In this document: piece by piece, positions 44,172-53,629 of the stretch
How positions within the stretch are numbered: position 1 is the stretch's first letter
Layout of the letters: each line of letters opens with the position of its first letter
NCBI RefSeq assembly: GCF_010692725.1
Contig: NZ_JAAFZB010000096.1
Span: 744,001-808,000, forward strand
Direction: 5' to 3'
Origin: Flavihumibacter soli
GTDB lineage: Bacteria; Bacteroidota; Bacteroidia; Sphingobacteriales; Sphingobacteriaceae
Length of the DNA stretch: 64,000 nucleotides
Position numbers and translations under genes: made by a program
Notes under the pieces: model-generated
The model's database searches: none
What the model was told of the DNA's origin: nothing
The model's input: only the letters and a program-made list of their open reading frames with translations

Positions 44172-46194
44172 ACCGCTTCGCCACGGGAACAACTTTGGCG
44201 GCAGGCTTCTTAACAGGCGTTTTCCGAACAGGTTGCTTCTTTGCAGCCAGCGACGGAATGATCTCTTCCTTAGAGCGAGGCCTGTCCTTTGGCTTCCAGA
44301 TAAAGCCCTTCAGGATTTCTTCGTCTTTAGGTATTTCTTCAATTGGGTAATAATTACCCTCAGGCTTTAAAATGGAGATAATGTCTTTGAGCTTATTCTC
44401 TTTAAAAACCACCTTAATCCGGCTGCTTAACATGCGGTTCATACCGCTGTAAACGGAATCCTCTTTCACGTAATAGATGCTTTCCGCATTACCGTCTACA
44501 AACATCCGGTCAAGCTTGCCATCGGCAAAAACACCGGTTATAACCTTTCCCTTGACCTGGTTAAAGTGTGTCGAATCACCTTCGTCGGTATTTACGATGA
44601 AACTGTTATGCTGTAGCAGCATATTATCAAGCTTTTTATTTTTAAGCTGGAGATAAACGGTATCCCCTGAAAGCTGCGAACCCTGGGTCCAGATCATTGG
44701 TTTCACATAGCACCTCACAGTAGAATCGCCATAGCTAAAAAACATAGAATCCGCGCGAGCCTGCAGATCAGATTTGAAGATCTTAGCCTGATGATAGGCC
44801 ATTACTATCCTTGTCCTGGCGGTATCTGCCGGCAGCGAAGCTTTTAGAGGATTTACCTCTTTAGGAGCAGGGCCTTCCAGAGCGGCTTTCCGTGCAGCTT
44901 TTTTGGACGGCTTCTTTACAACCGAATCCGTAACAAGCTTCACTTCCACCGTATCAGTCACCGGCTTTTTCACAGCAACTGAATCCGTTCTTTTTACAGC
45001 ACCTGAATCAGGCTGGATAATTACTTCAGGATTGAATTTCGCAGACTCAAGACTATCGGGGGCTGGGGGCTTATTCTTTGCAGCCTTCCGTTCCTTTCTG
45101 CCGGGCTTAGTCGTCTTCAGCGCAGGAGCCTCCTTAACGGCAGCTTGTGTATCCTCCTTAATTACGGCCTCACTTTCCTTTTTAGCAGCAATAGCCTCCT
45201 CTGCCTTAATATCTTTGTCTGACTTTAATTTTTCCTTACCAGAAGGCTTGATCAGCCTGTCAGGCACCACTTTACTGAAGAGCGTATCTGCCGTCATATA
45301 GATCGAATCTACTTTCGCCGAATCTGACTCAGTAGTTATGATCACATAGGCATTTTTTGTGGCAAGTATACTTTCATCTTCCTTCCGGTACAAGCCGATA
45401 TCCCCCTTGAATGTTATATTTTCTGCTGCGTCGACAAAGGTGATATTCCCGATGGCACGGCCGAAACCCTGCCGGCGGTCGTAAAACAAGCTATCTCCTT
45501 TCAGGGACTTTTTTCCCTGTGTATATAAATTCTTTTTTCCAAAACGTGCCTGGTCATTGACCGTATTGTATTGCCCATTCTCGGTATAAAGGGTATCATC
45601 CTTCCCGTAAATATTGGTCGGCCCATAGAAATAGGCAATCTTACTGGTGGTGTTGTATCGCAGAGTATCCGATTTGATGAGTGCATCCGGAGTAGTAAGC
45701 ACTACGTCATTGCGGAAATAGGCATCTCTCGAATTGGCGAAATAATACCCCCGCTTGCTTGTCAGCACATTCGCCCCGTTCACAATTTTACCGCCGCCAA
45801 GGTAGGTTCCTATTTTAGTCCCCATGTTATAGGTAAGCAGACCGGTGGTCAGGGTAGCGTCACCGTCCACAAGCCGCACATTGCGTGTTAACACAGCCAG
45901 TTTGGTATTCCCATTATAATTCAGGAGATCAGAGTAAACTGTGGTGCCGTTAGGCTGGGTGATAACGATATTCCCGAAGGCATCAAAGACATTCCTTTTC
46001 TGATCAAAATTCGCGCTATCAGCGGCAAGGGTTGAGCCATCGTGAGAAAATACCGGCTTGATAATCCTGATCAGCCCCTGTGCCGTGAACCCCTTGGAAA
46101 GCTGCGACGAGATCAGCTCTACCTTTTGGCCGGTCTGAGCCAAAGCAGATGAGTACAGGGCACTTATCAAAATAAAAAGAATGTATTTTCTCAC
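44164..46194 (-). CDS. OstA/LptA-like LPS transport protein, large
   Basis: The 676-residue protein has a signal peptide (about 1-19) from a GTG start. The N-terminal half is beta-jellyroll OstA repeats ([56 protein letters not shown]). A low-complexity Lys/Ala/Pro/Val linker spans about 325-475 ([35 protein letters not shown]). A second OstA-like region follows ([20 protein letters not shown]) and a basic tail. It probably carries LPS across the periplasm. The promoter box TAATTTTG (46206-46199) ends 5 bases before the start. Confidence 0.82.
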   Translation of the reverse strand: MRKYILFILISALYSSALAQTGQKVELISSQLSKGFTAQGLIRIIKPVFSHDGSTLAADSANFDQKRNVFDAFGNIVITQPNGTTVYSDLLNYNGNTKLAVLTRNVRLVDGDATLTTGLLTYNMGTKIGTYLGGGKIVNGANVLTSKRGYYFANSRDAYFRNDVVLTTPDALIKSDTLRYNTTSKIAYFYGPTNIYGKDDTLYTENGQYNTVNDQARFGKKNLYTQGKKSLKGDSLFYDRRQGFGRAIGNITFVDAAENITFKGDIGLYRKEDESILATKNAYVIITTESDSAKVDSIYMTADTLFSKVVPDRLIKPSGKEKLKSDKDIKAEEAIAAKKESEAVIKEDTQAAVKEAPALKTTKPGRKERKAAKNKPPAPDSLESAKFNPEVIIQPDSGAVKRTDSVAVKKPVTDTVEVKLVTDSVVKKPSKKAARKAALEGPAPKEVNPLKASLPADTARTRIVMAYHQAKIFKSDLQARADSMFFSYGDSTVRCYVKPMIWTQGSQLSGDTVYLQLKNKKLDNMLLQHNSFIVNTDEGDSTHFNQVKGKVITGVFADGKLDRMFVDGNAESIYYVKEDSVYSGMNRMLSSRIKVVFKENKLKDIISILKPEGNYYPIEEIPKDEEILKGFIWKPKDRPRSKEEIIPSLAAKKQPVRKTPVKKPAAKVVPVAKRST

Positions 46195-46198
46195 CCTG

Positions 46199-46206
46199 CA
46201 AAATTA
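46199..46206 (-). promoter_or_regulatory. -7 box of the OstA-like gene
   Basis: Minus-strand TAATTTTG ending 4 bases before the GTG start at 46194. It implies a nearly leaderless transcript. Confidence 0.45.
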
Positions 46207-46324
46207 GTTTTTTGAATAGGGAATAATAATTAATTATTTACTGTCAAAAAATGAATAATCCGCACCTGATAATAATGTTTATTATTCCTTTGTAATATTG
46301 TAAGCTGAAGCGGCAACCTGCTCT

Positions 46325-47698
46325 ATGTTAAACCTGGCACCCTTTTATTCATTCATCAAACAGCATGCCCTCTTCGAAAGCGGGTGTAAGATCCTGCTGG
46401 CCGTTAGCGGCGGACGGGATTCTGTTCTGATGGTGCATTATTTCAAACAGGCAGGTCTAACTTTTGGTATTGCGCACTGTAATTTTAAATTGAGGGGCGA
46501 CGAAGCCGATGCTGAGGAACAATTCACTTCCGAACTTGCCGAGGACCTGGATGTGCCTTTTTATACCACTTACTTCGACACCGCCGCATATGCCTCCGAA
46601 CATGGCATCTCTATTCAAATGGCTGCCCGGGAATTGCGTTACAGCTGGCTGGAAGAGATCAGGGTTGATTTCGGATACGACTATGTTGCTCTCGCCCATC
46701 ACCAGAGCGATGCCGTAGAAACGGTGCTTCTCAATCTTACCCGCGGCACAGGCATCTCCGGACTCCATGGCATTTTGCCTAAACGAGGCCGATTGATCCG
46801 CCCGCTTCTATTCCTCAGCCGCCCGGAGATCGATCATATTATAGACTCTGAAGGATTTGAATACCGTGACGACAGTTCTAACCAATCCTCAAAGTACGCG
46901 AGAAACAAGATCAGACTAAAGGTAGTCCCTGTGCTAAAGGAACTCAATCCACGCCTGGATGAAACATTTAAAGCCAATGCACTGAGATTTGCGGAGCTCG
47001 AAGAATTGTTAAATCAACGTGTCGACGAACTCAGGGAAAAACTTTTTATATCAAATGTTACCGGGGAGATAAATATTCCTGTTAGTAAACTAAAAGAATT
47101 AAGGCCCCTCCAAACTTTAGTGTATGGCTTATTTAGCCCTTATCATTTTACGGAGGCTGTCCTAAAGGATCTGCTTAACTCACTTGACAAACAGCCGGGG
47201 AAGGTATTTGATTCAGCTACTCACCGGATATCTCTGGATCGCGGGCAACTGATACTAAGCCGGAAAGATAGAGTCAAACCTGCGGAACTGCTAATTCCGG
47301 AGGAAGAAGGCGAATTTTACTGGAACAATGAATTGTACCGCAGTTATGTAATTCCGGGCCTCAATCCGGAAAGTAAATTTTCAAATACCATTGTTCAGCT
47401 TGATCAGAATATGCTTAAGTTTCCACTCAGGTTAAGAACCTGGATGCAGGGTGACTACTTTTACCCTTTCGGGATGAAGGGCAAAAAAAAAATAAGCGAT
47501 TATTTCATTGACCAGAAGATTCCGAGGCAGCTTAAGGATAATATCGGGATACTGGAAAACGGGAACGGTGATATTGTCTGGGTTGCCGGACACCGGTCAG
47601 ACGATCGATACAAGATCGGGGCAGCGTGTAAAAAAATATTTATCTTAGAAAAAGTGGCCGCCGATGCGTCCGAACAAAGCAGAACCGATGGAAAATAA
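46325..47698 (+). CDS. tilS: tRNA(Ile)-lysidine synthetase
   Basis: Attaches lysine to C34 of the tRNA(Ile) CAU anticodon, switching it to read AUA. The 457-residue protein has the PP-loop SGGRDS at 28-33 (Arg where many have Gly or Lys), AHCNFKLRGDEADAEEQF, LAHHQSDAVETVLLNLTRG with GISGL, and PLLFLSR, then the C-terminal TilS domains. It overlaps the following membrane-protein gene by 11 bases. Confidence 0.94.
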   Translation: MLNLAPFYSFIKQHALFESGCKILLAVSGGRDSVLMVHYFKQAGLTFGIAHCNFKLRGDEADAEEQFTSELAEDLDVPFYTTYFDTAAYASEHGISIQMAARELRYSWLEEIRVDFGYDYVALAHHQSDAVETVLLNLTRGTGISGLHGILPKRGRLIRPLLFLSRPEIDHIIDSEGFEYRDDSSNQSSKYARNKIRLKVVPVLKELNPRLDETFKANALRFAELEELLNQRVDELREKLFISNVTGEINIPVSKLKELRPLQTLVYGLFSPYHFTEAVLKDLLNSLDKQPGKVFDSATHRISLDRGQLILSRKDRVKPAELLIPEEEGEFYWNNELYRSYVIPGLNPESKFSNTIVQLDQNMLKFPLRLRTWMQGDYFYPFGMKGKKKISDYFIDQKIPRQLKDNIGILENGNGDIVWVAGHRSDDRYKIGAACKKIFILEKVAADASEQSRTDGK

Positions 47699-48194
47699 AC
47701 CCTTGTTTGTAGAGAAACAGTACTTAGGTCGTGATTATGGCCGCATAAGCATTCGGATGGTAATGGCATTATTTTGCTTTGCAGCTTATTATATCACTGA
47801 AAGACGCGAACAGAATGCCGACCTGTTCCTGGTTGTTGGTTGTGGTATCCTGATCGTTTCTATCATCATGATGTTCCTGCTTCACTACCGGACTACTGTT
47901 ACCGGGAGCTCCATCATCCTGGATGGCTTATGGACCACCTCGCAGGTAGTTATATCCCTGAATGATATCACCGCAGTTGAGCGGACTCAATACAGTCCCT
48001 TTCTCATTAATAACCCGGTTTACAATCTTCATAAAAAGGGGACGATTCGCTTTTATGCCGGTGGAAAGGATGCCGTTAGATTAACAGACAGGGATGGATT
48101 AATTTATGTTATCGGAACTCACTGCCCGGAAGAATTTGAAAGAACTATCCATCTTGCCATGAGATCACCCTTGTCAGGGAGCAGGGCTGGTTAG
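47688..48194 (+). CDS. Membrane protein of unknown function
   Basis: From ATG 47688 this is 168 residues: two membrane helices at about 24-65 (ISIRMVMALFCFAAYYI, LFLVVGCGILIVSIIMMFLL) followed by a soluble beta-rich PH-like domain (TTVTGSSIILDGLWTTSQVV, ITAVERTQYSPF, LTDRDGLIYVIGTH). This architecture resembles bacterial PH-domain membrane proteins. An upstream ATG at 47664 is possible but sits deeper in tilS. The overlap with tilS suggests co-expression. Function unknown. Confidence 0.65.
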   Translation: MENKPLFVEKQYLGRDYGRISIRMVMALFCFAAYYITERREQNADLFLVVGCGILIVSIIMMFLLHYRTTVTGSSIILDGLWTTSQVVISLNDITAVERTQYSPFLINNPVYNLHKKGTIRFYAGGKDAVRLTDRDGLIYVIGTHCPEEFERTIHLAMRSPLSGSRAG

Positions 48195-48224
48195 TGGTTA
48201 TGGGCTTATGGTGCCCACTGACTA

Positions 48225-48258
48225 AAAAGGCCATCCTGATTGATCAGGATGGCCTTTT
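48225..48258. terminator. Bidirectional terminator
   Basis: A 16-base perfect stem (48225-48240 with 48243-48258) with A-rich left and T-rich right ends, lying between two convergent genes. It can serve both the membrane-protein gene and the oxygenase gene. Confidence 0.92.
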
Positions 48259-48282
48259 ATATCTATACTGTATTTTTTATCG

Positions 48283-49248
48283 TTACTTTTTCAGCCCGAT
48301 CTCACGGAGGCGTTCATCCAGGTATTCGCCTGCAGTGATGTTCTCGTAAGCCTTCGGGTGTTCTGCGTCAACGCAACCTTCTAGACAGGTTAGATCCATT
48401 TCCGATTTCGGGTGCAGGAAAAACGGCACTGAGAATCGGGATGAGCGCATCATCTCTCTCGGTGGATTAACCACGCGGTGGGTGGTAGACTTTAACTTGT
48501 TATTGGTTAATCTCTGAAGCATATCACCAACATTCACTACTATATCCTCAGCGTTTGCTTTAACAGGGTACCACTGGTTATCACGGGTTAATACTTCCAG
48601 CCCGTCTGCACTGGCGCCGATTAATAATGTGATCAGGTTTATATCTTCATGAGCACCGGCGCGTACCGCATCCTCAGGTAAAGCATCCGGATCTTCAATA
48701 GGAAAATAGTGTATAGCACGCAGGATAGAATTACCGTTATGCACCTTGTCGTCAAAATAGTTCTCAGGCAGTTCCAGGTAAACCGAAATCGCACGAAGCA
48801 AATGCTTACCAGCTTCCTCCAGGCGTTTATAGACCTCCCGTGTCACGTCGTTGAAACGTGGCAATTCTTCAACCTGAACATTATCCGGGTATTCCTCTTT
48901 CACGGCATCACCATCGGTAACGACCTGTCCGCTTTGCCAGAATTCTTTCAGATCCGGCGTTTTTGAATCTTTAGCCTTCTCTTTTCCCTTGCTGGTATAA
49001 CCGCGCTGGCCGGCCAGTTCAGGCTTTTCGTATTTTAATTTTTCTTCATCCGGCAGAAAAAAGAACTTCTTTACTTCCGCGTAAAGTTCGTCCATAAGCT
49101 CTTTTGTCATGCCATGATTGGCGATGGTTACGAAGCCTGTTTCATTATATGCCTTACCAATGTCATCAGAAAATTTCTTCTTCTGCTCCGGAGTTCCATT
49201 GATGTAATCGTTAAGATCAAGTCTTGGGATATTTACTTCTGCTGCCAT
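48283..49248 (-). CDS. 2-oxoglutarate/Fe(II)-dependent oxygenase, IPNS-like family
   Basis: A 321-residue cytoplasmic enzyme of the isopenicillin-N-synthase-like family. The N-terminal DIOX domain has PRLDLNDYINGTPEQKKKFS and GFVTIANHGM. The catalytic domain has the Fe ligands HED (AGAHEDINLITLLIG) and the distal His in KSTTHRVVNPP, then RFSVPFFLHP with the 2-oxoglutarate Arg. Bacteria use these enzymes for varied oxidations; the neighbours give no clue to substrate. Confidence 0.9.
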   Translation of the reverse strand: MAAEVNIPRLDLNDYINGTPEQKKKFSDDIGKAYNETGFVTIANHGMTKELMDELYAEVKKFFFLPDEEKLKYEKPELAGQRGYTSKGKEKAKDSKTPDLKEFWQSGQVVTDGDAVKEEYPDNVQVEELPRFNDVTREVYKRLEEAGKHLLRAISVYLELPENYFDDKVHNGNSILRAIHYFPIEDPDALPEDAVRAGAHEDINLITLLIGASADGLEVLTRDNQWYPVKANAEDIVVNVGDMLQRLTNNKLKSTTHRVVNPPREMMRSSRFSVPFFLHPKSEMDLTCLEGCVDAEHPKAYENITAGEYLDERLREIGLKK

Positions 49249-49283
49249 GTGTCATTTTTTGAAGGAACTAATATACGAGCATT

Positions 49284-49356
49284 TGTGGATAAGCATAATT
49301 AAAAGGCTTATCAGCGATGAAAAGACATTCATTGCCAGTATTTTAGATTATCCACA
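49284..49356. promoter_or_regulatory. Two inverted perfect DnaA boxes
   Basis: TGTGGATAA (49284-49292) and TTATCCACA (49348-49356) are exact 9-mer DnaA boxes in opposite orientation, 55 bases apart, in the intergenic region between the oxygenase gene and a small ORF. I found no other perfect box in a systematic way outside coding sequence. They may mark a DnaA-titration or regulatory site, or the edge of an origin; unproven. Confidence 0.55.
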
Positions 49357-49411
49357 TTTCTTCCAATGAAACAAGATTGTGGGCAGGGTGTTTGCTAACT
49401 AAAACCCGGTC

Positions 49412-49663
49412 ATGAAACTCGGTCCTGAACTTATTAAATTGCTGAGCCAACTTTATGAGCCTGACAGTATTGTCAATATGAAATTTAAAGGATTAGATAT
49501 CGCCTTTAAAACCGATGAAGAAGGACAAGCTATTTTACTCTTTCTTGGCAACATGGATGAGAACGGCAGGATAAAGGGTTCACGATATGCCCGCACGCTG
49601 AAAAAAGATGAGGAAAGCAAAATAGTCAAAGACCACTGGGAACTTAAAGGTAAAGCAACCTGA
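49412..49663 (+). CDS. Small conserved hypothetical protein, 83 aa
   Basis: An 83-residue acidic/basic mixed protein with no signal: LGPELIKLLSQLYEPDSIVN, then DIAFKTDEEGQAILLFLGN and DENGRIKGSRYARTLKKDEE. It looks like a compact beta-sheet protein. It lies 55 bases after the second DnaA box and 40 bases before the DUF421 gene. No function can be assigned. Confidence 0.6.
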   Translation: MKLGPELIKLLSQLYEPDSIVNMKFKGLDIAFKTDEEGQAILLFLGNMDENGRIKGSRYARTLKKDEESKIVKDHWELKGKAT

Positions 49664-49703
49664 AAAATCAAGTAGATACTTAATGTGAAGCCTTTAAAAA
49701 ATT

Positions 49704-50396
49704 ATGAACGAAATATTTGAATGGGAACGCGTTCTGCTCAATGAACTTCCGGCTATGTTTCTTATTGAAGTGCTTGTGCGCACTTCAGTCATGTATCTGG
49801 TCATACTGGTAGCGCTGCGCTCGTCAGGGAAACGGGGAGTAAAGCAACTGTCGGTTTACGAACTGGTGCTGATCATTGGACTGGGAAGCGCCGCCGGGGA
49901 TCCCATGTTCTACGAAGATGTTGGGTTGCTGCCGGCAATGCTTGTCTTCCTGACAATCATTCTGTTGTACCGGCTAACTACCTGGCTGTCAGGGAAGGTT
50001 AATAAAGTGGGAGAATTACTAGAAGGAAGTGCTGTTTGCGTTATCCGCGACGGTAGATTTTCATTAGAAAACTTCGAGAAAGAAGATCTCGCACAAACGG
50101 AGTTTTTCTCAGAATTGCGGGAAAAGAGTGTGGAACATCTCGGCCAGGTGCGGGTAGGCCTATTAGAACCCACCGGCGAAATGAGTCTCTTCTTTTATGA
50201 GGATAATGATGTCAAACCGGGATTACCATTGATCCCTGATGCTTACAACAAGAAACATTCAGAGCTGGTTAAGAAAGCGGTGTATGCTTGTGCATTTTGC
50301 GGACAAACAAAGGAGATTGAGAAAGGCAAGGTTGAATGCCCTGCGTGCAAAAGAGATGAATGGGTTGAAGCTATAGACACCCGCAGGATAACTTAG
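49704..50396 (+). CDS. DUF421 (YetF-like) membrane protein with zinc-ribbon tail
   Basis: The 230-residue protein has three N-terminal membrane helices (about 15-100: SVMYLVILVALRSSGKRGVK, LGSAAGDPMFYEDVGLLPA) and the DUF421 soluble domain (LLEGSAVCVIRDGRF, DLAQTEFFSELREKSVEHLG). The C-terminus adds a zinc-ribbon, CAFCGQTKEI...CPACKRDEW. DUF421 proteins in other bacteria affect envelope or spore composition. The ribbon suggests nucleic-acid or metal binding, but that is speculation. Confidence 0.85.
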   Translation: MNEIFEWERVLLNELPAMFLIEVLVRTSVMYLVILVALRSSGKRGVKQLSVYELVLIIGLGSAAGDPMFYEDVGLLPAMLVFLTIILLYRLTTWLSGKVNKVGELLEGSAVCVIRDGRFSLENFEKEDLAQTEFFSELREKSVEHLGQVRVGLLEPTGEMSLFFYEDNDVKPGLPLIPDAYNKKHSELVKKAVYACAFCGQTKEIEKGKVECPACKRDEWVEAIDTRRIT

Positions 50397-50404
50397 AGGG
50401 CAAA

Positions 50405-50779
50405 TTATTTCAGGTCAGACTGAACCGAAACACTATTGATCACCCGTTCCAGTTCATCAATATCGAATGGCTTGGCAAGGTAGGTATCGGCCCCAGCCTG
50501 TTCTGCGAGGCTTTTAATATCATTATTCGCTGAAAAATAGACAACAGGAATGCTTTTAAATTCATCGACAGCCTTTATAGCCTGGGTAGCTTTTATCCCA
50601 CCAGTTTCAGGAATCCAGTTGTCCATGAGGATAACGTGTGGTCTGATGTCTCCAATAACGTCCAGGATATTATTGCAATGTGTACGTGTATGCACCTCCC
50701 AACCCTGCTCTTCTAAAATGTAGGTACATATCGAAAGAATATCGGCATCATCATCACAAATCAAAATGCGTTTTTCCAT
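50405..50779 (-). CDS. Single-domain response regulator
   Basis: The 124-residue receiver has no output domain. It has the acidic pair in ICDDDADILSI, phospho-acceptor Asp53 in ILMDNWIPETGG, the Thr/Ser position in YFSANND and Lys103 in LAKPFDIDEL. Such stand-alone receivers pass phosphate within relays or sequester it. No kinase is adjacent; the degraded kinase-like protein at 35186 is 14 kb away. Confidence 0.92.
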   Translation of the reverse strand: MEKRILICDDDADILSICTYILEEQGWEVHTRTHCNNILDVIGDIRPHVILMDNWIPETGGIKATQAIKAVDEFKSIPVVYFSANNDIKSLAEQAGADTYLAKPFDIDELERVINSVSVQSDLK

Positions 50780-51109
50780 TAAACTATTTATGAATTATTT
50801 GCTTTAAATATAATAAAGATATAGTGTGACAGCCTATCGTTTCTCAAAAAATGATACTATACTCTCCCAATAAGAGTACAATAATAAATATTAAAGCTTA
50901 AACTCCATTCACAATTTGCAATACAAGTAGAAATCTTTGGCAATCAGGTATAAAAACGAATCAGACAGTATTTTATAAAAACAGACAGGATCTGGCTAAG
51001 GCCTTTACTTGAGTGCTACCTGACTTATATCTGGCACCTTAGGTTCTTGTTCGGATTGAAGGTGATATTTAGAAATAAGAGAGCCTTAAAACTACATACC
51101 AGAAAGCTG
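50780..51109. other. Empty intergenic region
   Basis: About 330 AT-rich bases between the response regulator and the NDH-2-like gene. I see no gene, strong hairpin or repeat. Confidence 0.5.
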
Positions 51110-52384
51110 CTATTTGAATTCATCCGTATTTGGGCGGATTATCAGCCTCAGTGTCGGGTCGTTCGTCATGAAAGACCAGAGCCAGCTAAAGGCCAGCTTA
51201 ACCTTATTTCTGAATCCGGCTATCGGTATTATATGTATGAATAACCACACTATCCAAGCAAAAAATCCTTTAAAGAATAGATTCGGCAGATCTGCAACTG
51301 CCTTGTATTTGGAAATGATGGCCATACTACCCTTATCATGGTAGCTAAATTGCTTCAAAGGCTCACCGCGGAGGGTTCTCTGAAGATTAGCAGCGAGAAG
51401 TGCACCTTGCTGTATAGCCACCTGGGCAAGCTGCGGATGTCCCTGCGGAAATTTACTATCGGTAGTCTGGAGCGAAATATCCCCTATTGCATAAATATTA
51501 CTGGTTCCCTTCACCTTATTAAATTCATCCACCTGTATCCTGCGTCCGCGACCCACTACCTCGGCCGGCAGCCCAGGCACTTCCCTTCCGGTGACGCCCG
51601 ATGCCCAGATCAGGACATTACTTTCAATAACTCTACCGTCGGCGAGGATCACCTGGCCATCAACATAGTCTTTAACTGCTGTGTTTGACATAATTTTAAC
51701 ACCCAGTTTTCTTAATACCTGCGTAGCTTCAACCTGGGCTTTTACGCTCATGGGACCTAGCAGCACGGGACCTGCGTCGACCAGGTAAATATGTCCCTGA
51801 AGATCGGTGATCTCCGGATATTCCTTTACCCTGATGTTATGCCCCATTTCTGCAAGCATTCCCGCTATTTCAACACCGGTCGGACCTCCGCCGGCGATTA
51901 CAATATTTATATATTTTTCCCTTACGGCGCGATCTTGCTCGCGTACCGCTTTCTCCATGCTCAGGAGCAAATAGTTACGCAGATTTAGTGCATCGCTGAT
52001 TGTCTTCATAGGCAGAGCATGCTTTTTCACGTTCTCCATCCCGAAAAAGTTGGTCTCAGTTCCAAGTGCAATAACCAGATAATCATATTCAAGCACGCCT
52101 GTGTCTGTCTCGATGCTATTGTTCTGCTGATTAATCCTGATAAAGCAGCCCAGATGGAAACGAAGATTCTTTTTTTCCTGGAACATCCGTCTGAAGGGAT
52201 AACTGATATTAGATGGCTCAATAAAAGCTGTGGCTACCTGATATAACAAAGGCGGAAAAAAATGATAATTATGAGTATCAACTAAAGTGACCTGAAAATG
52301 CTCATCGTTTGTTAGCTTCTTAATTAAATTAATTCCGGCGAATCCGCCACCTACTACGACTACTTTCTTGATTATTTGATCCAT
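51110..52384 (-). CDS. NAD(P)/FAD-dependent oxidoreductase, type II NADH dehydrogenase-like
   Basis: From the Met at 52384 this is a 424-residue NDH-2-family flavoprotein. It has the FAD-binding VVVVGGGFAGINLIKKL and the NAD-binding NIVIAGGGPTGVEIAGMLAE, plus VIWASGVTG and NIYAIGDIS. The C-terminal amphipathic/membrane-associated segment (GFFAWIVWLFIHIIPIAG) tethers it to the membrane. It would pass electrons from NADH to quinone. The frame is open 24 residues further upstream, but the family N-terminus begins at MDQIIKK. Confidence 0.92.
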   Translation of the reverse strand: MDQIIKKVVVVGGGFAGINLIKKLTNDEHFQVTLVDTHNYHFFPPLLYQVATAFIEPSNISYPFRRMFQEKKNLRFHLGCFIRINQQNNSIETDTGVLEYDYLVIALGTETNFFGMENVKKHALPMKTISDALNLRNYLLLSMEKAVREQDRAVREKYINIVIAGGGPTGVEIAGMLAEMGHNIRVKEYPEITDLQGHIYLVDAGPVLLGPMSVKAQVEATQVLRKLGVKIMSNTAVKDYVDGQVILADGRVIESNVLIWASGVTGREVPGLPAEVVGRGRRIQVDEFNKVKGTSNIYAIGDISLQTTDSKFPQGHPQLAQVAIQQGALLAANLQRTLRGEPLKQFSYHDKGSMAIISKYKAVADLPNLFFKGFFAWIVWLFIHIIPIAGFRNKVKLAFSWLWSFMTNDPTLRLIIRPNTDEFK

Positions 52385-52577
52385 ATGATATCTTTTCTTT
52401 CCTGGTTTGTATGCTGTCGCAATGTATCTAAGGGAAATAATCCCGGTGCTCCGCACCTGCTTCCTAACAAATGACCGTCAGACCTGTTTTTTTTAAACCA
52501 AAGCCTTTCATATCTCGTTGTTAAAAGCTCAATTTGTAAGTGCTGAAACGCCATAGTAATATAGAACAACATTTGTA

Positions 52578-53540
52578 ATGGAACACAGAAAAATAGGCAA
52601 ATCTGATATTTACGTTGCGCCCTTAGCCTTTGGTGGCAATGTTTTTGGATGGACACTGGATGAAAGAAAATCCTTCGAAATCCTTGATGCTTTCGTGGCC
52701 TCAGGGTTCAATTTTATTGATACAGCTGATGTTTATTCCCGGTGGGCTCCTGGCAATCATGGCGGCGAATCGGAGACGATCATCGGAAAATGGATGAAGG
52801 AACGGGGGAATCGCAATCATGTGGTAATCGCTACAAAAGTAGGCGGTGATATGGGACAGGGGAAAAGAGAACTGTCACGCATACATATCCGAAAAGCGGT
52901 TGAAGACTCCTTGAAGCGCTTGCAAACAGATTATATTGATCTTTATCAAAGTCATTATGATGATCCCGGCACCCCTATGGGGGAAACTCTCGAAACATAT
53001 ATGCAGCTTGTGAGAGAAGGTAAGGTTCGGATCACAGGCGCATCAAACTTTACAAAGGAGCGCCTTGCTCAGTCACTGGAGATCAGTGAGAAAAATGGTT
53101 ACCCGCTATACCAGACCCTGCAACCTTTGTATAATTTATATGACCGGGAAGTCTTTGAAAAGGAACTGGAGCCCTTTTGTTTGAAACATTCCATTGGCGT
53201 ACTGAACTATTATTCGCTGGCCAGCGGCTTTCTTAGCGGCAAATACCGCTCTGAAAGTGATCTTGGTAAGAGTGCCCGCGGTGCCGGCAATAAAAAGTAC
53301 CTCAATGAAAAGGGCTTTGCTATCCTCGCTGCACTGGATGAGGTAGCCGCGCGGTATCAATGCACCCCTGCCACCATCGCCATTGCCTGGCTGCTTGCGC
53401 GACCCTCGGTGACCGCACCAATTGCCAGCGCTACTGATGTGGACCAGCTAAGATCGCTTGTGCGGGCTACGGAAATTAAGCTTGACAAAGACTCGATCGA
53501 TCTTCTGAACAGTGCAGGCGACAGGAAGGAAACGATCTAA
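52578..53540 (+). CDS. Aldo/keto reductase
   Basis: A 320-residue NADPH-dependent AKR. It has the TIM-barrel motifs NFIDTADVYSRWAPG (Asp and Tyr of the tetrad), VVIATKVGGDMG (Lys), LYQSHYDDP (His), then VRITGASNFTKERLAQ and the C-terminal cofactor loop ARPSVTAPIASATDVDQL. Its true substrate is unknown; homologues act on many aldehydes and sugars. It diverges from the NDH-2-like gene. Confidence 0.92.
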   Translation: MEHRKIGKSDIYVAPLAFGGNVFGWTLDERKSFEILDAFVASGFNFIDTADVYSRWAPGNHGGESETIIGKWMKERGNRNHVVIATKVGGDMGQGKRELSRIHIRKAVEDSLKRLQTDYIDLYQSHYDDPGTPMGETLETYMQLVREGKVRITGASNFTKERLAQSLEISEKNGYPLYQTLQPLYNLYDREVFEKELEPFCLKHSIGVLNYYSLASGFLSGKYRSESDLGKSARGAGNKKYLNEKGFAILAALDEVAARYQCTPATIAIAWLLARPSVTAPIASATDVDQLRSLVRATEIKLDKDSIDLLNSAGDRKETI

Positions 53541-53629
53541 AATCAATTCTCACTATTTTTAATTAATTTACGCCCCGTTCCTGCGGCCCCTTTTCATTTA
53601 TCTAAATCGCAGACCATCAAACTCATTAT

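Noticed and set aside
51047-51244. Short + strand frame near the end of the NDH-2-like gene
   Set aside because: It is mostly antisense to the NDH-2-like gene and has no supporting signal.
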